The notes below the pieces were generated by a model, which ran no database searches, was not told the DNA's origin, and saw only the letters and a list, made by a program, of their open reading frames with translations. Both the position numbers and the translations under genes were made by a program. Source: Thermoplasmata archaeon (GTDB taxonomy: Archaea; Thermoplasmatota; Thermoplasmata; Thermoplasmatales; B87-G9). Taken from it: a stretch of 11,256 bases of DNA. This document shows, one piece after another, positions 9,001 through 11,256 of the stretch. The DNA is taken from positions 1 through 11,256 of the forward strand of contig QMSR01000022.1 in assembly GCA_003649695.1 (NCBI GenBank). Direction: 5' to 3'. Each line of letters opens with the position of its first letter. Position 1 is the stretch's first letter.

Positions 9001-11256
9001 CATTATTTCACCCGATGCAAGATCAAATGTACAATATGAATATATCTCCCCACCGTGAACAACCGTAACATTATCAACAACATTAACAATGCTACCGTTA
9101 CTAATCTGATAATAATCCGAACTTCCTTCCTGCAGTTCATTATTCAAGCAATAAATAATATCATCATCAAATCTTATCTGGCCTATAAGATTTCCATCTT
9201 TATCATATATATCAGCAAGAGCAATACCGCCACCTGCCGTCAATATAATAAAATCCATACCTGCTGCAGCTTTAATTACTGTCCCATCGTCTAATTCAAT
9301 TTTATCAGTGAGGATTATACTTGAAGTCATAATGTCGCAATGTTCATTGATATAAGCAAACTCCATAACAAGAGCCAGTTCTCCTCCGTCTTCTCTGTTG
9401 CGTAGACTGCATATTAGAGCAATTCTTTGACTAACCTCACCCATGCCGTCAATATAGGTTTCGTATACGGTAATCTTCATTCCCATGACAAGATTTGGGA
9501 ATACAGTTTCTCCGTCAACCTCTTCATTTTCTAAAAGATGAGCCATAAGAGCTGACACACCACCCTCAGAAACTATTGTTTTAATTTCATTAATACTTTG
9601 ATTTATCTTGTCCTTATCAAATCCTCCGCCTGATTTGCCAAATCCACCATCGATATCTGAAAAATCAACTTCCGTTAAAACAAAATCGCTAGATGGTGAT
9701 GCGTAGATATAATAGGTAATATGATGTATATATTCTGTAGTCAGGCTGTCATCCGTACCCTCTTCAACCCATAAGGCAAATGCAGCCCTCTGAAGAACAG
9801 AACCTTCAGCATCTGTATAAATTTCAAAAACAGTTATTTTGACATTCAAATCATTCATCAAGTCAGAGTAAACAATACCTTCTAAATCACTGCTGGATGC
9901 TGAAATATAATCTAGGATTGTCTGCATATCGCTCTTAGAAACACTCCCGTCAACAAATGTGGTATCAAGTGTGACTGTATACTCAATATAATCAGTATAA
10001 TCATTGGCATACACGATAAATGTAATACTCTGCGCAACCCCTTCAGAATTTTCATCCTCATTTGTACTGCGTGTATAATCAATTCTCTGCTCCATATTGC
10101 CGTTAACATCAAAATAAATCTCATATATAGAGACAGAAACACCTTCGGCAAGGTCCCAGTTCAAGCTTCCTAAATCATTTTCAGAAATTTTATCTAACAC
10201 GGAATCAACATCACCAGAAAAACTTTGTCCGCTGAAAGATACTGTATAATCAATTATTTCGCTGACGTTATTAAGATAGACATAATAGGTCAACGATTGA
10301 ATAGTCTTAGTGGTATATGTAACATTAAATCTTTCACCTTCTATACCTAATTCTTCTGCCTCTTCAAGAGTATAAATTTTCCCATCAGGAGCTTCAACAT
10401 ATGCACCGTCATCACAATAATCTTTCTCAGCCTCTGTATAAACATTTCCGGAACGCGCGTAATCTATGCGTTGCTCAACCTGGCCTTGAGTATTTATGTA
10501 ATTTTCAAAAACATTTAAAGAAACCCCGGCGCTAAGCTCCCATGACAAATCATTTAATTTATCCTCAGCACGCTTTTCGGCAACCTCATCAAGCACTTCG
10601 CTAATAGTACCGCTAAAATCTCCCATATCAATAGACACTGTATAGTCAACCCAATCCGTATAATCATTCTGATAAAAATAAGTTGTCATTACAGTAGATG
10701 CTTTCGTGCCTACAATGTAGCGTTTACCGTCAGGACCGGTAAATTCCCATTCGTCTTCTCCTGCTTCTTCTCCCGCAGCTGCTTCACGTGTATCTGTTGT
10801 TGTTGAATGGGACAGCGAGAATTTTGCACGTTGCTGCACACTACCTTCCATATCAAAATAATTCTCAAAAACTGTAACGCTAACACCTAAGTCAACGCTT
10901 ATACCACCCAATGCGTCAGGATCGGTAATATCAATCTCGCTTAATGCACTATTAAGTGAGCTGAATATATCAGTTAGACTTCCTTCGCCTTTAAATTCAC
11001 CAAGATTTATTGAAATGGTATGACTTATGAAGTCAGAAAAACTGTTCTGATAATAATACTGAGTAATAACTGTAGCCTGCTTCATACTAAAAATATGAAC
11101 TACGCCTTTATTGTCAGTGACTTCCCATTCGCCTTTTTCTGAATCCGCATGCTCGCCCACTCCTGCTTCACGTGAATCTAACATTGTTTCAGAACTGATT
11201 GTAAACTTAATGCGTTGCTGCAATTGTCCGCTTATGTCAGTGTAATTTTCAAAAAT
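1..11256 (-). CDS. Internal fragment of a giant multi-repeat protein, open at both ends
   Basis: One minus-strand frame runs without a stop through all 3,752 codons. Repeat motifs from position 11256 down to position 1 all fall in the same frame (for example at 10872, 9468, 7464, 6549, 4041, 2115 and 222), so there is no hidden frameshift. Domain order is beta repeats (residues 1-648), beta linker (649-985), YD-like repeats (986-1527), hydrophobic block (about 1536-1913), helical linker (1914-2213), helical repeat array (2214-3385), beta region (3386-3649) and a 73-residue-period repeat (3650-3752). I see no catalytic motif, signal peptide or sorting signal. Cysteine is very rare. I do not recognise a named family. 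The general style (huge size, private repeats, mid-protein membrane block) fits giant surface proteins reported from Omnitrophota; that is inference. Location is probably the cell envelope or outside the cell. Internal Met codons are not credible starts because the repeat pattern continues upstream of them. Confidence 0.96.
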   Translation of the reverse strand, partial: MFENYTDISGQLQQRIKFTISSETMLDSREAGVGEHADSEKGEWEVTDNKGVVHIFSMKQATVITQYYYQNSFSDFISHTISINLGEFKGEGSLTDIFSSLNSALSEIDITDPDALGGISVDLGVSVTVFENYFDMEGSVQQRAKFSLSHSTTTDTREAAAGEEAGEDEWEFTGPDGKRYIVGTKASTVMTTYFYQNDYTDWVDYTVSIDMGDFSGTISEVLDEVAEKRAEDKLNDLSWELSAGVSLNVFENYINTQGQVEQRIDYARSGNVYTEAEKDYCDDGAYVEAPDGKIYTLEEAEELGIEGERFNVTYTTKTIQSLTYYVYLNNVSEIIDYTVSFSGQSFSGDVDSVLDKISENDLGSLNWDLAEGVSVSIYEIYFDVNGNMEQRIDYTRSTNEDENSEGVAQSITFIVYANDYTDYIEYTVTLDTTFVDGSVSKSDMQTILDYISASSSDLEGIVYSDLMNDLNVKITVFEIYTDAEGSVLQRAAFALWVEEGTDDSLTTEYIHHITYYIYASPSSDFVLTEVDFSDIDGGFGKSGGGFDKDKINQSINEIKTIVSEGGVSALMAHLLENEEVDGETVFPNLVMGMKITVYETYIDGMGEVSQRIALICSLRNREDGGELALVMEFAYINEHCDIMTSSIILTDKIELDDGTVIKAAAGMDFIILTAGGGIALADIYDKDGNLIGQIRFDDDIIYCLNNELQEGSSDYYQISNGSIVNVVDNVTVVHGGEIYSYCTFDLASGEIMIVKSRDNNPLELVRVPGVGLFGWGFRDADVYDETGAKVGEWRTQAADKKVVFSDPIAGGKKLYDKQGNLVGYEVTYHFDAATTFTWHGEERVFIGYLSADDLSSDNIGALMIGFKGGTIFTVTLDSVIWGGLYINFDANGNLQALTLFEGIIPTGPESEVLTGIYIEEGYCIGTVSYSGWETGYYQTTYEDEYGVTHTGTVYGYKSKDLLVVVWKATTTDGTDEDGYYFRKTTITGNKEIENSNQSFDEYGASTGRVSKKIPTLDGTITRTFYSYDPELTYKLHGDPNARQISSGYNQLKEISYDIAYLNPSVTNPSFGFATEINMRENEEMDGTAEEILGNTGWSWFGEELNYTYTYESIKVEYTATFPEDDPETAINENLLPSSTTSSIETKVKITKSGEYGTVATATYTHYSEEKYYDMDYDSDGRLVSYVLETLETLKYKGGSAWTSSGNVEGSYRLENKVERLWTTYDDDGNVTGFMQYEWSSQAPDAVIERTRSDMQYDKYGNLIGWTDNVHEVSQEWADRGTENYLTDADGNLLYDKSYTQYGTAQYKYVAELGKYLQSYSRVETWIDGFLDSVSQRWNKKWDSMGNATEYTTKTITYHKAGDLETRWLESENGYVTMDWGEVPEEYRYSVSEMTYSNVKYNVLGLMVSYDYYRPKQHDYLIEKGYPQYTPTESGHYPTGNGTISYYENGLIKQTYEFYRISHGYTQTWITHHYDEFGRTTHTDTYQYTKVSGGKGSSSKTYITYTTVNTYDVDSRLVETKQINYTKRVKEDSGHGWVVKLFVVIALIIITIVTWGAGTGPGASLMAAMFEGAALTAGVAAYGCFVAMTVAMAISSLGDIIGQVTGNYELGKTISMIGSFVGAVALMVAGGPLGVGAGLILMGQGFQEYGAIQAYRGNYESAALWNLIGTCFKVVGSLYMMGLSSAEVTTVVDGVAETTINTTFSMSNLSWQVVAGNAGYLMTSFANYYDATHLSEEELQNGETTGFGDVFRILGTAFVLLTAIFGVSDAKDGIDAAAKNLKQAEATGSMEQIIDAEVDYWVAMGDSANLLAGGSSLASEGSAQATLWKFFMDGGAEGALSSFGANIAAAFVKGVVNSVARQFFSAYMTGTVDQFAMNEYIGTSALFAGLMSVFGFLAQTALQSVKLNQASSNLQSAAREFDETFSEAAAANLMEAADNYTEALNAWDNFFSESLEGSLKSITDTFFGDTSQSFTEFMKPANLLSSQFFGSLSLGLLDYFYSYEDHGMASVIVNALAGWALGVISSIFAPTTTDTQNLSQEKASFLEGLKTEALVLNFMRQVVLPVIVATLQDEVEVVDPDTGEKTKKLQDNFLSAFVEGMLGGMLDYRIQYVQQEITKYSIYFDYEDRAQKGDTTAKEVIRKANEQNVLEKDYFSFSNAFAAILDDVTGITKVQGLEGGAFSALIQNGYDIKDVVGIEQIYTLSKDKYNRNTTLTNFIEGLLKVYVSDSSSYEKMMQASILASDFKTSIINDATKNVETSTKLKMDTNTKEILGAFVGNIAFEKLDIALAKGDLLSIVSGASLAFNATNQIFNTFGELLMSSSNDNLLIAIENFNAGVAKAGGLEKFTKTDAYNPALQEIVSSLKMTIMEVAGKRSQDLQVISDDKTVKLTQPETNLILSLIQNTAFGSLDEALAKGDLMSIISVAGGILAGAKSTVDTFGQLLIESRIIGGGLFDALKLTVDSGSNVTHEQLINLNKEIQTTLVSIVQRAAENFEVTLNDKSIAKLTQTDVDALVGFVKNTGFSLLDAALAKGDLTAMVLGTNMVFGYGLGVVNDWGSLLIAASDDGLLNAINNLNSEIVKAGGLENFRNADNYTSTLEPLVEALKITITGIATGTLNKSEAEITDIEVALSNLIYNTAFGSLDAALIEGDIFGIITGVSNLKNGAIFIANVWNTLLTSSPNDQLLNAVNNMNTEITKAGGLENFRNADNYTSTLEPIVEALKTTITAIATGTVNKEKDQITNIESALMNFVYNTAFTKLDAALVSGDLLGIITGVGGILNSAVGVASVWKTLLTSSQDGQLLDAVININTEITKAGGLEKFIRTDNYDSVVGKLVDALKTTITAIATGTSGKVDITDIESALIDSVYNKVSGVLDTTLVEGGLLGIVSDIGGIFNYAIGIVSTSDIFKNQTFSVTIDGNQVTMTAGEILDKAVANFNGSENEKANFAFTVTKMLSHLVEQKNTVIKKISALEASSVADKDMQLSLLNLEVTIIDAQAIALSQVTGLTSIEGLAGAVVTGMINILKNSTLFQQEITATIDGSQIKITGGAILEQFAARSTDSLQKLNVVSSVAHSIGVLLIEREAGIEKLASITDSKDRMEVQISNALIDARLIGFLSVDSWVDMASVQSAYTKGVINTFISLVGSIEGFGATFDTKMGNISAGKILEQFASNYKGEDSQQKLSVIYTVAQSIGALLIEKQAGTEKLASITDVKSRMEAQVSNAFIDARIAGFAGIESWIDMASVEAVYNKEVISAFVAGVASIDGFDTMFGNKTAGQILEKFAENFIGKDSNQKINGVLLVAHILVGAIVQKAESAEKMQQLRGMLNDPNVMQSVKDNARVEIESLTLADALLDARMSGFYDITWSNISGLQEKLMENFVMKAQQITNFNEQFMIAADGTISARLEKLQPTLAAYKQPTSIGMDKVFQIEGGLRVIKAGSQVAFFENPDGSISFKGDQTVVDKHGVVHIGMVLVDMVTGNEVFIEENSQLQALGDQLVILNGTGYSIDKFALADNTVSFAKSGEGTAQTSGGGLNHIKLTSENGQLFIDEGCFFGIQNNQWVVRNNDVIYTDEDTTITLVLLNNITHTIGPKGGGVILNGAFLSEGGFTNNSYNVSGVVINEKLTVVKDKDGLYSLNSEWMEFDTIHKLKSDVTIKGITYTKGSSLGWEDGKLAFTDAYTDIKVMGSDNIERTLRAHFHNDELSAIDKSTTVSWDNFKTFTLAKDTELLGMTYVGGKQLGWENGKLAFTD
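220..309 (-). repeat. 30-residue LGWExGKLAFTD repeat, copy 1
   Basis: Encodes a segment with GITYTKGSSLGWEDGKLAFTD at its end. The same pattern (short strand, [GM]xTYxxG, LGWExGKLAFTD) recurs at 1-90. The two copies are separated by 43 residues, giving a 73-residue period. The glycine turns suggest a beta-hairpin unit of a larger repeat array. Confidence 0.85.
310..1104 (-). other. Beta-rich region following the helical array
   Basis: Residues about 3386-3649 change sharply from helical to beta-rich: short strands, many Gly, Asn and Asp turns, few Ala. Examples are FFENPDGSISFKGDQTVVD, GDQLVILNGTGYSIDKF and the Gly-rich GPKGGGVILNG. The strand-turn pattern would suit a beta-solenoid or small beta-sandwich domains, as in bacterial surface proteins. 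It holds the only cysteine seen downstream of residue 1670, at residue 3554 (595-597). No catalytic motif is recognised. Confidence 0.55.
1105..2526 (-). repeat. Helical tandem repeat array, subfamily V (about 113-122 residues per unit)
   Basis: Four units are anchored on a [TS][AG]GxIL[DE][KQ] motif with its first residue at 2481, 2115, 1770 and 1431, giving spacings of 122, 115 and 113 residues. Conserved stretches are the anchor helix, a hydrophobic VAxSIGxLLIEK-like helix, EKLASITD, NAxIDARxxGF and SWxDMASVxxxYxK. Units 2 and 3 are most alike. Unit 1 and unit 2 begin with a TIDGxQ hairpin that is shortened in units 3 and 4. Unit 4 is the most diverged and carries a charged coil with LNDPNVMQSVKDN. 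The array follows subfamily U without a linker. The last KAGGLEKF of U (Ala at 2808) and the first TAGEIL of V (Ala at 2478) are 110 residues apart, so the register is kept across the junction. Confidence 0.85.
3110..3144 (-). repeat. 35-base exact direct repeat, copy 2
   Basis: Second copy of the identical block, in the next helical unit downstream in the protein. Other unit pairs in the array differ at many codons, so this pair is the youngest visible duplication. Confidence 0.9.
3461..3495 (-). repeat. 35-base exact direct repeat, copy 1
   Basis: This stretch is identical base for base to 3110-3144, exactly 351 bases (117 codons) away. It encodes the NFRNADNYTSTL part of a helical repeat unit. 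The surrounding codons are also nearly the same, which points to a recent unit duplication or gene conversion. Confidence 0.9.
4618..5519 (-). other. Alpha-helical linker between membrane block and helical repeats
   Basis: Residues about 1914-2213 read as amphipathic helices rich in Ala, Glu, Asn and Phe (for example NLMEAADNYTEALNAWDNFF). One further hydrophobic stretch follows at about 2008-2026 (VIVNALAGWALGVISSIF). After that come charged segments including VDPDTGEKTKK and a likely long helix around YRIQYVQQEITKY. No repeat periodicity is obvious until the array starts near 4617. I do not recognise a family. Confidence 0.55.
5520..6660 (-). other. Hydrophobic Gly/Ala-rich block with several likely membrane segments
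   Basis: Inside an otherwise soluble-looking protein, residues about 1536-1913 hold several hydrophobic stretches. They are 1540-1557 (LFVVIALIIITIVTW core), 1571-1596 (from GAALTAGVAAYG), 1614-1645 (possibly a hairpin, with GVGAGLILMGQG), a weaker one at 1660-1686, 1750-1767 (GTAFVLLTAIFGV) and 1880-1904 (ALFAGLMSVFGFLAQ). Between them lie amphipathic helices rich in Gly and Ala, with small-xxx-small spacing typical of packed membrane helices. The first segment follows a basic/polar stretch (KRVKEDSGHGWVVK). The block could anchor the protein in a membrane, or act like the insertion segments of toxins and polymorphic effectors. The first two segments are convincing as membrane spans; the rest are less certain. 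Topology was not computed. Confidence 0.75.
6680..8300 (-). repeat. Degenerate YD-like repeat region
   Basis: Residues about 986-1527 are rich in Tyr, Thr, Asp, Gly and Trp. They carry a series of motifs with YD-repeat spacing: YDSDGRLVSY (start near 7731), YDDDGNVTGF (near 7587), YDKYGNLIGW (near 7491), WDSMGNATEY, YNVLGLMVSY, YYENGLIKQT, YDEFGRTTHT and YDVDSRLVET. The known YD/RHS family repeat has a YDxxGRL-type core and builds beta shells or stalks in Rhs proteins, teneurins and Tc toxin C subunits. Here spacing is irregular and I see no Rhs core signature or autoproteolysis motif, so this is YD-like rather than a proven RHS domain. It ends directly in front of the hydrophobic block. Confidence 0.65.
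8301..9312 (-). other. Beta-rich linker region with YDxxGNLxG motifs
   Basis: Residues about 649-985 are rich in short beta strands and glycine turns. Recurrent motifs are YDKDGNLIG (Tyr at 9207), YDETGAKVGEW (Tyr at 8910), YDKQGNLVGY (Tyr at 8814) and a weaker FDANGNLQAL below 8604. These look like degenerate YD or MORN-like hairpins, spaced irregularly. Other stretches, such as those around GVGLFGWGF and GWETGYYQTTY, are aromatic and glycine-rich. No active-site motif is apparent. The region joins the upstream beta array to the YD-like block and is probably part of the same extended extracellular structure. Confidence 0.6.
10702..10794 (-). other. Acidic insert module in beta unit 2
   Basis: About 31 residues beginning DTREAAAGEEAGEDEWEF, then a GPDGKRY turn, ending near GTK. 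It matches the insert of unit 1 in order (D-S/T-R-E-A, acidic run, E-W-E, D-x-x-G-type turn). Unit 3 has a more distant version with APDGKIYTLEEAEELG. This supports duplication of unit plus insert, followed by divergence. Confidence 0.6.
11080..11178 (-). other. Acidic insert module in beta unit 1
   Basis: After the opening motif, this unit carries an extra stretch of about 33 residues starting DSREAGVGEH and containing GEWEVTDNKG. It reads as an acidic loop followed by a two-strand hairpin with a D-x-x-G turn. The next unit has a clearly related insert at 10702-10794. The fourth unit lacks it, so it looks like an optional insertion between two strands of the repeat. Confidence 0.6.

Larger units (their letters stand above)
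9313..11256 (-). repeat. Beta-rich tandem repeat array, six units, motif [VI][FY]ExYxDxxGxxxQR
   Basis: Units begin at 11256, 10872, 10512, 10128, 9831 and 9468, giving lengths of 128, 120, 128, 99 and 121 residues; the last unit is short and fades into the next region. Each opens with a strand-turn-strand motif such as VFENYFDMEGSVQQR. After it come an aromatic strand (for example TYFYQNDYTDWVDYTVS), an acidic stretch with helical character, and a strand such as GVSLN or GVSVT leading into the next unit. The window edge coincides with the start of a unit (IFENYTDISGQLQQR), so more units probably lie beyond 11256. The pattern suggests an elongated extracellular stalk made of small beta domains. 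I do not recognise a named domain family. The motif has some likeness to YD-type repeats (Tyr, Asp, Gly spacing), but the units are far longer. Confidence 0.85.

Noticed and set aside
9621..9660. RTX-like Gly/Asp stretch (DGGFGKSGGGFDKD)
   Set aside because: It occurs once, without the repeated nonapeptide spacing that calcium-binding RTX repeats require.
9912..10151. Minus-strand open frame of 79 codons in another frame
   Set aside because: Out of phase with the beta-repeat array, which keeps its conserved motifs through this stretch; a shadow.

Overview
The whole window is the inside of one enormous protein-coding gene on the minus strand. Reading the minus strand from position 11256 down to position 1, in the frame whose codons end on multiples of three, I find no stop codon in all 3,752 codons. 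The frame enters and leaves the window open. Neither the start codon nor the stop codon of this gene is visible, so the true protein is longer than 3,752 residues. I see no intergenic DNA, RNA gene, promoter, terminator, mobile element or CRISPR array. The short open frames elsewhere on either strand are shadows of this frame.

Region by region, in protein order (high to low coordinate; residues numbered from the window edge): (1) 11256-9313, residues 1-648, beta-rich tandem repeats of about 99-128 residues, each opening with a [VI][FY]ExYxDxxGxxxQR-like motif. (2) 9312-8301, a beta-rich linker with scattered YDxxGNLxG motifs. (3) 8300-6680, a Tyr/Asp/Gly/Thr-rich stretch of degenerate YD-like repeats. 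(4) 6660-5520, a hydrophobic, Gly/Ala-rich block with several likely membrane-spanning segments. (5) 5519-4618, a mixed helical linker with one more hydrophobic segment. (6) 4617-1105, a long array of about 110-132-residue alpha-helical repeats in two subfamilies that stay in the same register. (7) 1104-310, a beta-rich Gly/Asn/Asp region. (8) 309-1, two copies of a 30-residue motif 73 residues apart, the second cut exactly by the window edge.

The organism cannot be identified with certainty. A bacterial gene of this size, AT-leaning, Cys-poor, without a recognisable catalytic domain and built from private tandem repeats plus a membrane block, resembles the giant open reading frames reported from Omnitrophota (Candidatus Omnitrophica) and similar uncultured bacteria. 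That is inference from general architecture, not from a database match.

The parts suggest a very long cell-surface or secreted protein. Beta-repeat stalk-like arrays flank a hydrophobic block that could anchor it in a membrane or insert into one, and a long helical solenoid-like array follows. No enzyme active site, toxin domain or sorting signal is visible here; such elements, if present, lie outside the window.
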